Shown here in pieces: positions 1 through 12,020 of a stretch of 64,000 bases of DNA (positions are counted from its first letter, which is position 1; each line of letters opens with the position of its first letter). The position numbers and the translations under genes were made by a program. The DNA is from Apteryx mantelli. Its lineage: Eukaryota > Chordata > Aves > Apterygiformes > Apterygidae. The notes below the pieces were generated by a model. It ran no database searches, was not told the DNA's origin, and worked only from the letters and a program-made list of their open reading frames with translations. The DNA lies in contig NC_089980.1 in assembly GCF_036417845.1 (NCBI RefSeq), positions 118,135,169-118,199,168 on the forward strand. The letters run 5' to 3'.

Positions 1-1410
1 CAGTCAGGCTCTACAAAGTTCAATACAAGGTACTTCTTAGATTAACATAGAAAGAGTTTGTTTGTTTTTCCCTTGGGATAATTACACTGCTGATGTTACT
101 CACTTTGAAGTGGCACTTAAATAATTGTGATGACATCTGCTAAGTGCATTTTGAGACAGTCCTTTATAATTAATAACTCATTTTCATGAATCATGCATCT
201 ATTTGAAGTGGACCTGTTACCACTGAGATGGTGGTAATGGAAATTTAACGGCATTTTTTATTTTCAAGTGCACTGTGGATTTTAGATTTTTGTCCATCTT
301 TGGTGGACATTATATCTGAGTTATTCCAGGAAGACAGCCTGACAGCCCTGATTCCTGGGATATATCTATAACTACTAAATCAGTGAATGTTCAGACATTA
401 GCAACAGGCTCAAGTGCACAGACATGCACAGGCTGCATGGCTGCAGCAACTAAAAGACTTCTGGGGAAGAGAAGTCTTATGTGCAAAATCAGTCCTGAGT
501 AGATGTAGAAAAGAAGAAGAATTATGACACACTGCCTGTAAGTCTAATGCCTTACTTACTTCCTTACTTATTTCTAAAACAGTTTCAAATTTCATGTTAT
601 TTTCATTGTACAATGTGTGCGTATATGTTTGTTTAGTTTCTTACTTGTATTAAGAATTCCTTTTGACCCATAGATATATAAAGCTTTTCTTAAATGCTTA
701 CAATGCTTTTCTTATCATGCTGTAAGTACGCTTATTATCAGACAGGAGTATGTCTTAAAAACAGAATTATCCCTAGTAAGCTATCACTACTGAGGAACAG
801 GATCATATATAGAAGGTTATTGGGTCTAAAAAGAGTCCTTAGCCATATATATCTTTAAAAAGCACTATTAGAACTTTCCACCAAGAGGTATCAGGAGATA
901 TTTCTGGCTGTGGCTGACTGACTAATAGCTATTTTTGGTGAGGTGACACCACTCTCTTTTTTCATTTTTAAGTGATACCTAGTTCTCCCATATTTCTCCC
1001 TTATACTCTAGTCTATTTTTTCTCCAGTTGTAGCCTTCCAATGCAGACTACTTTTTACTTGTAGGCTTATTTAGCATTGGCTCTTTGTTTGGATTCAAGT
1101 AGACTAAAGTGATAATACACTGTTCTGAAAGGGCTAACCATTTCCCTGCCCCAGTTAAGAATCCTTGCTTCTTGAGAAGGTATTTGAAAGACTCATTTGC
1201 CTTCATCACTTACAGGATGAGTGACATGTGAGCAGCAAAATCCAAAATACCTCAGATTTAGACACAAGGATACCAACAAAGGCCAAGAAACCACCCTACA
1301 AATACAAAATAAAACTCTAAGAAAGTCACAGTTAATGCAATACAAGAGTGAATAAATCTCTTTGTGAACAGGGGTGATCTTCATCTAACTGATGCGAGGA
1401 TACACAGCAA
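1..1410. other. AT-rich non-coding sequence, no gene seen
   Basis: Only short open frames of 60-70 codons occur on either strand. They are unbiased in composition and have no recognisable domain. I see no repeat family here before the CR1 fragment that follows. It is likely intergenic or intronic. Confidence 0.6.
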
Positions 1411-1414
1411 AGAG

Positions 1415-1700
1415 CCAGATACTTCTTGGAGGCATGCAGCAATAGGTCAAGGGGCAAATCCCTTGTTAGAAGTTGTAACAAGGGAAATTTTGACTAGGTA
1501 TAAGGAAAAATTTCTTGATCCTGAGGGTAGTTTAACACTGGAATAGATTGCCCAGAAATGTTGTGGTATCTCCAAAGCTGGAGATACCAAACCTCAAGAG
1601 GACAAGGCCTTGAGCAATTTGCTCTGATTGATTCTGCTTTGAGCAGGACCTCATGCTAGATGATATTCAGAGGTCCCTTAAATTATTCTATGATTCTATC
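1415..1700 (+). mobile_element. Old CR1 LINE fragment, 3' end
   Basis: The sequence reads as the terminal coding part and 3' UTR of a diverged CR1 non-LTR retrotransposon in sense orientation. In order there is an 'acaagggaaattttgactagg' type segment, the 'cactggaatagattgcccag' block that encodes the conserved W/R-L-P end of the reverse-transcriptase ORF in intact elements, a 'tctccaaagctggagatac' block, and then the 3' UTR with 'ttgagcag', 'ctagatgatattcagaggtccc' and a terminal 'attctatgattctat' octamer repeat near 1683-1698. No open frame survives through it. It is heavily 5'-truncated, as is usual for CR1. The octamer ATTCTATG differs from the ATTCTGTG of the two young copies at 56.7 and 59.2 kb, so this is an older, different subfamily. 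The 5' boundary is approximate. Confidence 0.85.
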
Positions 1701-4700
1701 AAACACTCTCCGTCATTTTCCTTCACCACGAATAAGGTTGGCTCAAGATTCAGTCAGCTTTTCAAAAAGCTGCAGACACTGAGAATTCAATTTTAATTTA
1801 AATAAATACTCCAAAATATATGTCAAAGTTATTTTTTTTCTTTTTTTTACTGTTTTATTGCTTTGTAAAGGCCTTGCACTGACAATTTTACTCAGATAAA
1901 GCTGTCATGGTTTAAAAGTACAGTAGAAGTTATTTGTATTATTTTAATTAACATATGCTAAAGACCTCCATTTAAATATCTTGTGTCTTTGTAATGGATA
2001 TTGATATTTGTATAGATGGTAGTGCAATACAGCTTTTACACTCCTGAAATTTTATTTTAAATGAAACCTAATGATCTGGAGATGTCACTCATTTTGGTGA
2101 CATACTGCAGAACATAGAAAATTTAATGTCATGCCTAAGCAAGTTGTAATTGAAATGTCCAGAAATTTAATTTGGTTACATGAAAAGGGATAGTAACCAG
2201 ATGTTGTATTCCTGCTTTCAGTTATCATCGGTAGCAAACATGAGCTTCTCAACAACTCATCAGTAGCTTCATTTTCATACATATTTTTTTAGGATATACA
2301 AGAATGAAAGTTCTATGGTGAATAAAATTTTAGTTAATGGTGGAGGTTGCACTGGCAACTGTTGCGCAAAATAAAGTCACTGAAGCATTGTTCAAGGCTT
2401 TCATGCAGAAATATCCAGAGCTGCAAATATTTAGAATTGATTCGGCTTTAATTAATTAATTAGTGCTGCTCTTTGTGTGGTTTGTTATGTACTTCTGACA
2501 TGCACCAGAATCAGAAAGTCTGGCACAGCTGATAAGTGCAGGAAGATTTCTCCTGGGACATGGTACCACTTTATGCTTAATATGAAACAGCTAACACTTA
2601 GATAGTGATAACAATACTTTTTCCCAATTACAGTGGCTTTCCTCTTAAATAACTGTACAGAGTTTACTAAGTAAATCCACCCACAGGAATAATGTGGGCA
2701 ACAACATTTATTTGCTATCAAGCTGGATAGAAAAGTAGCAGGTAAAATAAAGCAGTTAAAAACATTATAAATTTTAAGAGAATTGTGCAATGGCAGGAAG
2801 GTTTATAAAGCTATAGATATCACATAGTTCTTATACTCTTTCCCAAAATATTAGATTTTACTTCAATGCGACAGACCCATTCTTCAAACTCATAGTCCCA
2901 GGTTCTAACAACAGCTGTTACTTTTTTCTATTGTTCTTAAAATAGAAACAAATAATTTGGTACACACTGGAACCAGTCAGATTTGATTTCCTTTAGATTT
3001 GTGTCTGCTGGTTAACTGTGAACTTAGGCAGAAGTATCGATCATGGTTGGGGCATTATAAGGCATCAGATTCACTGATGTCTAATAAATTGAAGAGATTC
3101 CTTCAGTTATGGCAGTAGTATGGTCTCTTTTCTCTATGCCATGTAAAATCCATTCGTTTGTTATTTTTAATTACAATTTCAATAGACCAATGTATCAAAA
3201 ATTGAGGAAGAAAGGTAGAGAAACACTTATATATTTGCACCATGATTGTATAAAGCTTGTTCTTTCAGGAAATGAGGCTATGGCAGTTCCTATAATCTCC
3301 TCTGCCTTTGCTTTCTATAGTTACTTGCAGTAGGTGCTCAGAGACACCTTTCTAGCAGTTCCTTCTTCCCTTTGACTACTCATAACAACTATCAATTCTA
3401 GGTACGATGATCAACAAAATTTCAGATATTCAGAGACTTTTCTACTAAAATACAATAGAAAATACAATCCTATCAGGCTTAAGACAAAATAATTCAATAC
3501 TAAGTGACAGTCATTTAAAACAGATTTGTATGTTCCATTTCATCAACTTGAAATATGCTTTTAAGTGATTCTCAACATTTAGTAATTATGCAGTTTTGAT
3601 GGAATCAAACTATATACATAAACAATATCAGCAATGAATCTGTCAGTATTTGTTTTCAAAGTTAATACACCTCTGAGATGAATGCAGGAGTAGCCTTTCA
3701 GCTACATGTTTATTCTGAGTCACTGAAGACTCAGAAATATTTAATTTTATTATATTAAAATTAGAACAGCATATAGGGAAAAAGAAAAAATAAAGATTTG
3801 GTGTTATTTTCAATATATTTCCAGGCAGATTTGGCCCACAGATTTCCATCCTGCAGGGATGTGATTTCCAACATTTTTTCCAGCCTAAGACACGATCATT
3901 CTAGCAATTTTGGAAGTTACGCTTTTATCAATGTAACTTATCATTTTTTTTATTTTAAAACCAAAATCGATAATATTGAACGTAAGCCATCCTATGTTTT
4001 CTTTCCTTCCCCCCCTCCCTATCCCCTATAGCTCTATTTGTGAACATCTAGTTTTGTACAAACTTCTTGACATGGACATATACATTTCTATATGTGCACA
4101 AACATGGCCAGCAGGCACAAAAGGTATAAAAGACAAGAAAATATTCTGAACACAATCCTTTTTCAAAGCTGATCTCCTTCAGTGTTAAATACTTAATCTT
4201 TAATATCCAAATTTTCTCTTCCATATTATGATTTTGCTTAGTCTATTTGAGTTATGCTTTCCTGCTGCTCCAAATAAGAACTTCCCAGATATTTGATTCA
4301 TTATAGTGAGGCATTTCAAGTACTTTCCATAGTGACAGATAAGTGGGGTCAAGAAGAGAAAGGTAGAAAATGAGCCTCCTTTAAGTTATGATCCTTATGG
4401 TCCATATATCCATAAATGGGGAAGAGCTGAAGCAGCTTGCTTAGATCTTAGAGGAACAACCAGTATTTTGCTTAGCAGTAATGTGTTTAATCTGTATAGG
4501 TTTTAATGCCCTCTGAGTGGTTGCAGTGCAGTCGTTATACTATTAATCATTCAAGGATATACCCATGTGCACTCTGGTCATGAATCCCAGCTAATGAATT
4601 AATTTTGTGGTAAACCTACAGTATATTTCAAGTGAGGTTCAGCTGGCATTGATATGTCTATTCACAGCTCTTCTCCCCTTGCTGTAGAGCACAGCAAAGG

Positions 4701-4870
4701 CGATGGGCTGGGGCCCACGTTCTCAGCGCTAGACGGCAGCTATGGTGAGACCTTGTTTGTGGGACCCCACACAGCATGGTCAGGCATCATACACACCAGT
4801 GAAGCTCCTCAATCTTTTCTAGTGATCCATGAAGGAAGGAGACTTCAGAGGAAAAGGGTGCTAGGTGTAT
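1701..4870. other. AT-rich non-coding sequence, no gene seen
   Basis: Open frames are short and AT-biased. A short ATTA-rich tract (taattaattaattag near 2449-2463) is the only local feature noted. A GC-richer patch begins near 4660 and is covered by the candidate exon entry that follows. Confidence 0.55.
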
Positions 4871-4877
4871 TAATTAC

Positions 4878-4925
4878 CTGCAACCATCCTTGCCCAGCGA
4901 AAGTCCTTTCATCTTCTGCTGTGAA
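4878..4925 (-). other. Candidate 48-nt exon (minus strand), unidentified
   Basis: On the minus strand a strong acceptor-like tract (ttacttgtttccag) is followed by a 48-nt segment and a donor TTGCAG|GTAATT. One reading frame is open with phase 0 at both ends (begins FTAEDE, ends GWLQ); a second frame is also open. It sits in a GC-richer, CpG-containing patch (about 4660-4925) inside AT-rich DNA. On the plus strand the same patch carries an open frame of 99 codons (4654-4953), which is equally unassigned. I recognise no protein family. The segment is short enough for splice-like signals to match by chance, so this may be a conserved non-coding element or nothing. Confidence 0.15.
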
Positions 4926-4953
4926 CTGGAAACAAGTAACCAATTCATTATAA

Positions 4954-7700
4954 CAAATGATCACTGGGAAATGGCACCAGTATATGCAGCATAGTGCTAT
5001 GGATGCTCACATTAAGGCAATAGAATTGTCTCTGTAGACACAATGCAACTTTGATATAACTTCTACAAAGATTATTTCCACTCTCTATATTTTTAGAGAG
5101 GTAAAAAATGTGATTATTTCCATACTTAACTTCTGAGATTCTTAATAAAAGGTGGCGAAAAAAAATGGAAAGTGTTTTGTAAAAAAAATGGAAATGCATA
5201 TTTTGGAATTTTTTATTGAAATTCCGTAATTTTCAACAATATTGGGTTTTGGCTAGTTACAATGGTCAGAGAAGAGAATATGTTGCTATTCAACCAAATG
5301 ATACAGTTGAAAAAAAACAAGGCTTAAGACCTGAGTCCTTCTTCAAGTCTGAAGCTAAATAAAGGTTGAAAAAACTTGTCTGAGTTCAAATACATTTTAT
5401 GAATTAGCTTCTGAGCATGAACCTACATTTAACTATTGCAGCCACTGGCAAGTTTGGAGACTGTTTCTTCTTTCAGCAAAAAATAGAAACCACTTTGGCC
5501 TAGTTTACGGGATCAGCCAGTGAACCCACATGCCTGTGAAAAGCCAGAACTGATGAAAGCTGCAATGATTTTGAAAACAAAGTCAGATAAGTGATTCTTT
5601 GCATTTCATTCAACCCACCAATTAATTATGCTGAAAAGGCAAAGTTGTCCCTGACTGTCCTCGTTCTTTATGGTGAATGCAAGACCACATGTTGGGTGAA
5701 GTCCACTGTGCTTTTCGACCTGTGAGCCTTGCACCCATACTGCTGGCTTGGGAATGCCTATAGATCTATGTCCTATATAATCCCACAGTGTTTTTCAACA
5801 TGAGATGTTCATCTCTTCTAAGAAGAAACATAGATGACTGCTTTCCTCAATACAAGGTTGTTATGAGATATTTAGGTATCTGTTGTTCAGGATTTATTTG
5901 CTCAGACATGAGTATGGCTTTGCTCTGTTCTACTCCTTCACAGAGCAGTGACACAGATAATCAATTCACATTTTAATTGAGGTGTTGTAGTCATTTGGCT
6001 TGTGTTTTTTGTCATGATAAAAAGGAGGACTCCATAAGCAATAAGATAGGAAGTTACTTTCTTTAAACTGTCACTAAAAATAAGCAATACTGGAATGTAT
6101 GGAATATATTTATGGATTACAATATAGTTGAATAGAGGGGAAAAAAAAAACAGGCTTGCTTTTAAAATGATGACCAAAAGCAGCTGTCAGTCTTGCCTTT
6201 ATGGAACATGAGTATGTCAATCTTAAAATGTGATCTAACATTTCATTTAATCTCTTTCAATTATTGTATTTGGCTTTCTATATTGCAACAATTTATAAAC
6301 AAACAAACAAACAAAACTTCCAAGAAAAAGTATAGCTAAACCATAAAACCATCTCAAATGAAAGTCATGCTTCTAATCTGAATTTAATGTGACAGCTTCA
6401 CATGTAATAGGAATAAGAATAGACATGTCAGCTAAGCAGAGAATGGGATAGCTGTGACAGTGGTCTGCAGACAGGGAAAGAAAGGGGCAAAGCACATAGG
6501 CTAGGGTGGGAGAAGTGAAGGAGCAGCAAACAGGAAAACAGGAGGACAAGACAGTGTGAGGCTTGGAGACAGATCATGAACAACTGATCTGCAATAAAGT
6601 GTTATCTTTTCAATGTCTGTTAAGAATCTTTCCCATTTCTTTCCACATATTTGCTGCTTTCTTGTATTTCTGCTGCTTTAATAAAAAGTGTGAAAGATAT
6701 TTCTCATGTGCTTTATTTGTAGATAACTAGTAATAGGTAGGACTCTCCTTCCACCCATATTTCTGAGCTGTAGCTTCAGGTTTAAGTGTTCAGCTGTGAG
6801 CTCTATAGCTTGAAAATGTGCTGCCTTCACATAGCTCTTTTAAAGAAAATCCCATTGCTGAAAAAAGAGATGCTTGCAAAAATTAGTCAAAGCCATTGAC
6901 TGAAAGGAGTTGCTGGTTAATATTTCTCTATAAATAACATTAATTACAGTGTTACTCTTCTTGAGAGCCCAGCTGTTGGGTCTGCTTAGGAAATACACAT
7001 CTATCAGACAAGAAGCTGAATAAATGCCGCTGCTTATCTGAGAGAACTAAAAGCTCCTTAAATATATACATATGTGTACATATATGTACATATATATATA
7101 TATTTAAAATTTGGTGTTTAAATTGTTGGACTGACATTACCGCAGCAGAGCTATTAGCCTGTCCATCAAAGGCGTACATGTTAGAGAGTCGTTCCCCAAA
7201 AAGCCCATTCAGAATCATTCTTCTAGAGTTCTTTAGAGTTAGGATAGTTTCAAACTAGATACTTATTCTATAGTTGGTCTCCCAAGAGTAACTGCAGCTT
7301 AACATTAGTTGCAATGGATAAGCCTAAAAAGTTTTAATGTTTTTATGCTGCAGGTAAAGCAGTTACATTGCCGGAAGCAGGCTGATATCACCTGTTAGAC
7401 AGACATGCAAAATGACAGTATGTTTGAAGAGGTGAAATAAGTTACAATGTAAGTTGTGCGAACAATTCCCAGAGGTTTCCCTCAGTACTCTCCTCTGTTT
7501 CCAGAACTCATCACTACTAATAATTTTGACCTAACAGAAGGAAGAAAAAAGGTAATCTAAGAGCAGAAATAGCTGCTTTTCTTACCATTTATTTTGTTTC
7601 ATAAGTGGAGGTTAATTGTATATGTTACTACAAAATGTTGTATACCACTAGAACCTCCATGATTGTTCTTTAGAAATTCACTTAAGTGCAAGGGCAGTTC
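4954..7700. other. AT-rich non-coding sequence with small tandem repeats
   Basis: There is no supported gene. An (AAAC)n run of about 20 bp lies near 6298-6317. An alternating TA/GTAC-rich tract (tatacatatgtgtacatata and following bases) lies at about 7063-7105. Other open frames are short and unremarkable. Confidence 0.6.
7063..7105. repeat. (TA)n/(TACA)n microsatellite
   Basis: A run of alternating purine-pyrimidine steps, mostly TATA with GTAC interruptions. It is a simple repeat with no other signal. Confidence 0.8.
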
Positions 7701-7704
7701 TTAC

Positions 7705-7784
7705 CTGGGCAATAGTGGGGTCCATCCCCACGGGAACATTATCACCCTCAATAACATCTTGCAGAGTTTTATTTTCCTTCCTTG
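7705..7784 (-). other. Candidate 80-nt exon (minus strand), unidentified
   Basis: Read on the minus strand, this segment ends in a near-consensus splice donor, CCCAG|GTAAGAAC. It carries 26 complete codons in the frame that ends in phase 0 (LQDVIEGDNVPVGMDPTIAQ at its end). A weaker acceptor (ccatgcttag) lies immediately upstream. The translation is of mixed composition and not low-complexity, and it is not a CR1 product. The end phase would join in frame to the candidate at 4878-4925 on the same strand. Against it, the acceptor is poor, the segment is short and I recognise no family. A chance open stretch beside a chance donor remains quite possible. Confidence 0.2.
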
Positions 7785-7785
7785 C

Positions 7786-9820
7786 TAAGCATGGATGGCA
7801 CACGTGCCAGCACCAAGCCCAGCACCGCAACATGCCAGAAGAAGTACACAGTGCAAGAAGTAGACTGCACTGCCCAGGAGCCCTCAGTGGTAATGCCCAC
7901 CAGCTAAAAAGTACACAAACTGCTGCTGTTTAAGTGATATTTGCATCATTATGATGAGAATTATTTCACTCTTTCCATTTAAATGCCTATTTTTAGAGAT
8001 TTTAATACTTGCTTCTGACTTAATTCTTGGCAAGAGACTATACGAGGTGTTGAAACATTTGAGTTATTTCCTTCTAGTAAACAAGAGTTACATGTACAGT
8101 ATGTACAACCATTGCATATAGCAGAGATTTCTGAAAGCAGATGCTATCCTGCCATCTATAGCTCCTTTAGAAAGCCTATAACTCAGCCAAAGTTGCCTTC
8201 TATAAGCAAGGATCAGGGGAGTTCTGGAAAAGTTATGTAGAATCTCTGAAAATACTAGACTCAGCTACAACAAACCATTGCTATGTTGTATGCCCATATG
8301 GCAGTAGGTTAAACAGAAACTAACAGAGACTGATGTATATACTTCCTAAAAGTCAGGAAAGAACCCAATATATTTACAGCAGTATTAATTCCTTCTTAGA
8401 CTCCTGACTCTGGATTCACAGGTTGCATCTATACTGGCATCAGAAAACATGCCTGGACACTGGATCTTAGTGAAGAGTCAACACTATCAGATTTTGGCAT
8501 GGTCTTGGTCCAGGTCATGTAATAAGTCTCCCAAGAATTCTCTGGTGTTTTGGATATAGTGTGTCTCCCACCTCCCTTCCCTATAGTTTGGAGGTTGAAA
8601 AGTTTAATTGTTGTTTGCTAACAGCCTCAGTGCCAGAGAACGGTCTCTGGCACATTTAATTTGATAGTATAGATATAGCCAGAGGGTCTATATAGAGTGC
8701 TATCAGAAGTCTAACAGATTTCAGCCATCATCTGAACTACTGTGATTCTTTAAGCTTATAAGGACTGGAATAAACACAGCCGATAATTAAATGCAAGAAA
8801 ACTTGAAACATGGCTTTAAAATATAGTACTGATTTATTTAAAAATCTATGTATGTTGACTGGAAACCAGAGGAATCTCTCAGACACAACTCTAAAGTAAA
8901 ACAAAGTAAAGCATATAATTTTTGGAGAGAGATTATTTTATAGCATTATGTACTTTCCACATAACATGTTCACGTTTTTAAAGATAAGATTTTAATTGTA
9001 CTTCAGCCAATTAATTATTTCCAACATGATCATAAAACAATAACTAAAATAGCACTAGGCATGCAGGCTTACCAATACTTACAACTTTAATTTTCTCGTA
9101 AAATAGTATAAGGCCATTAGTGAGCTCAGAACATTGTCCCTCTGAAGTAAAATAAAATGGCTTAATAACTTTGGAGCTGCTTAAAACATACAGCTACTGT
9201 ATTTCCCAAATTAAAGTATTTTCATTTCATTGTGCTGGAGAAATAATCCCTCAAGTATTTATAATCCATAGATACATAACAATCAGTATTTTTGTTTAAT
9301 AGTGCATAGAAAATAAGGATAATGGGTTTTAGAAAAGTAAACTTGCAGCCTCAGGGACCTGAGGAAGCAATATATAGCCAAAGTATTAGAATGGCCTGTT
9401 AGAATTAATTTTCTGGTTTACACAAGATGTAGTATGCAAAGACATGGTCCACAGATCTTGTCTCTCCATTTTAAAAACTCTTTCTTCATGTTTGTAGCTT
9501 GACTGTTTGTACATTACAGTACTATTTTAGTTATAAACACCAATGAAAACTGCAGTAAGTATGATGTGAGTGCATTACCCATAGCAAAAGTGGAAAGGGC
9601 AGAAACAGAAGAAAGTATCTTGAAACCTTGGCACAGAAGACAAGGCAATTACAGTGTGGAAGCAACTTAAAATTCAAATACAGTACTGGGAATGCAGCTG
9701 AAATAAAGACTTGAAAAAAAAATTGATCTCTTCATGAAGGTGAGAGGAGTCACAAAAAAAGCAATAATATACTTTAAAAAAATAAATTGCTTGCTCTGAG
9801 ACATTTAACTATCTTCAATT
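7786..9820. other. Non-coding sequence, no gene seen
   Basis: It is AT-rich with short open frames only. A perfect 10-bp stem hairpin at 8630-8653 is listed separately. Confidence 0.55.
8630..8653. repeat. Perfect short inverted repeat (10-bp stem, 4-nt loop)
   Basis: GTGCCAGAGA at 8630-8639 and TCTCTGGCAC at 8644-8653 are exact reverse complements around the loop ACGG. The stem is GC-richer than its surroundings. No flanking poly-T or gene is present, so its role is unknown. Confidence 0.8.
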
Positions 9821-9827
9821 AAGCCAG

Positions 9828-9934
9828 GAAGAACAATTTATCGGACTGTGCCACAGAAGTTTGCAGATCATTATGTTCCTAACAAGAATAAAGCTTTTGA
9901 AAGATCTCACTTTCATCTGATAAAACAGAAAGAG
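9828..9934 (+). other. Candidate 107-nt exon (plus strand), unidentified
   Basis: A pyrimidine-containing acceptor-like stretch (ctatcttcaattaagccag) precedes the segment and a good donor, AAAGAG|GTAAGAAAC, follows it. One frame is open for 35 complete codons after two leading bases and ends in phase 0. Visible peptide pieces include YRTVPQKFADHY and FERSHFHLIKQKE, which are basic and aromatic-rich and not low-complexity. The family is not recognised. Open stretches of this length are not rare in sequence of this composition, and the acceptor is only moderate. Confidence 0.22.
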
Positions 9935-9939
9935 GTAAG

Positions 9940-11750
9940 AAACATCTGAAATATTTAAAACAGATACTGATGATACAGATCCCTAATTTGGGACCAGATT
10001 ACAATGAGCCTCAGTAGTTTAAGACTAAGAGAATGACATTAGAAGAGGTTGATTTAAGTTCACTATACCGTGGTGAATTAAAAGCTACAGCATTCACTCA
10101 AATTGGATTACATGTACTGGCAAGGCAAAGAAAGAGTATGTTGCAAAAGAGAGAATCAGGCTCCCACACAGACATTTTTTCCAGCAAATGCACAAATACT
10201 AACAGCTTAGCCTTTTCAGTAAGAGACAATTAATACACAAGATGTGGAATAAAACACTTCTTCAGTGGTGTTCTCCTGTTAGATAGAACTGCTGTAACTA
10301 AAACTGTTAAAATGTTCAGACTAGAACAGAATATAAAGAAGCAAAGCATACGCCTTCTGCACAGAGAAAGCAATGCTGCCTAGAACAACAGCACTCTGCA
10401 TAAAGGCGGCAGCAGCTGTAATCAAGAGAATTTATGAACAGTAGAAATGATTTCAGATGCATCAGCAGCTATCAATAGCATTTTTTTATAGAAATTGTTC
10501 AGGTGACTTTGTGTGTTGGCTCTATCTCATCTAATTCTAGGTGTATGCATGCCAGACTTCTGAGATCGTCCCCTAAGTTCCTCATGTAGCCAATGTCAAA
10601 GCAATAGCTAATCTTAAAATCATAATTCTTCTGATTTCTTCTAAATGCCTGTTTTAAGAAGAAATAAACTGCACCTTAGAAATTACTATTTCTTTCCATT
10701 GACTATAGAAGGAGTCCATATGAATAGCTCAGACGTAGCTTAGTTAAACTGTATAACATTAGTGACAGGAATTCTAAAGTAGGCATCTCAAGAGCTCATG
10801 GAGTTAGAAAGCAAAATATATACAGCGAGAAAACATAAGGATAGAAAACAAAAATGCAGTAAAGGGGAAAAACTAAATGACAGTAAATTAAAAGAAAGAA
10901 ATTTAAAGCCTAAAAATAGCATGAAGGAAGACAATCTCACAGCAAATAAATTAGTGAGATCAAGAAAATACATCTGTAACCAGTGGTATTGTCAAAAAGT
11001 TTATTGACAAACAAAAATGCGCTAAAGCACATGACAAAGAAAAAACATCAGAATCTGAAAGTCTTTATGAAAATATATTCAAGAAATGTCAGACCTATGC
11101 TACATGATTTGTATAAATTTGTTTATGCTGAAGAAATAATTTCATTCTACTTCTGGATTATTATTTCCATTATCTCACATTAGTTTTTTTTAGTGACCTA
11201 AAAAAACAGCTGTTAAACAAGTAATCCAGTGTGTAATATTTGCAAAACATGGATTCCAATTCCGGTAATGATGGAAAATAAATCACAATTTGATTGTTAA
11301 AAATCTAAACATTTTGAAAAAGAGAATGATTTTAAACACATCATATCGGTTGTGTCTGCATAAGCAAGTGAGGAACAGATCTGTAGAGAAAATCTATTGG
11401 TACTCAGGACTCAGCATTCATGCTATAAGCATTCCAAAGAATCCTTATAGAAAAACATTATAACTGCTACACAGATTTTGGAGGAAAAATGAGTTCTGGC
11501 CAGCTGATATAGACTGTGGTTGGTGAATCCATCACCTTACATACTATGGATATAATACTGACTGTGAAAGATGCCACCATAGATCTAGCTTGGATCAGGC
11601 ATTTATTTTGATAATAAATAGATGGTAGTATGTGTGTACATTGTATACACAAACAGAAAAGTGTAGGTTTCCACCTTTCTTCCATGAGAGAGATTTTTAT
11701 GATTGTGAGGTATTTTTTAATTGCTTGGGCTATTTTCTGATACCTGCTAT
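9940..11750. other. AT-rich non-coding sequence, no gene seen
   Basis: Short lysine-rich or asparagine-rich open frames (for example around 10800-11180) reflect A-rich composition. No domain or repeat family was recognised. Confidence 0.55.
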
Positions 11751-11759
11751 GGAATAACT

Positions 11760-12020
11760 CGTAACTCCCTGCCTCTGAGCACATGGCTGGGGTTGGCCCC
11801 TGCTGTGCGCCAGCTGGGTGGGCAACCGTGAGCGAGCACGCAAGCGAGCAAGCAGACTGCATGGGTGAAGAAGTGCATGCGCTGTGTGAAGAGCTACCTG
11901 CTATATTAATATGAACGGCTTGGTTTTATTAATAACAGCTTAATGAATAAAAGATGTTCTAAGAAATTTTGGTTGTAATCTGTGTTTTCCCCTGACTTGT
12001 TCTCCAGTCAGGGAAAAGGG
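11760..12020 (+). repeat. Possible LTR-like or unclassified repeat
   Basis: A GC-richer block (ctgcctctgagcacatggct and following) is followed by a TATA-like 'tattaatatgaa', then a polyadenylation-type AATAAA near 11945. After that comes an 11-bp hairpin, in which TTTTCCCCTGAC (11985-11996) pairs with GTCAGGGAAAA (12006-12016) with one bulge. This order resembles the promoter, polyA signal and U5 of a solo retroviral LTR. I could not find TG...CA ends or a target duplication, so the assignment is tentative. Confidence 0.2.
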
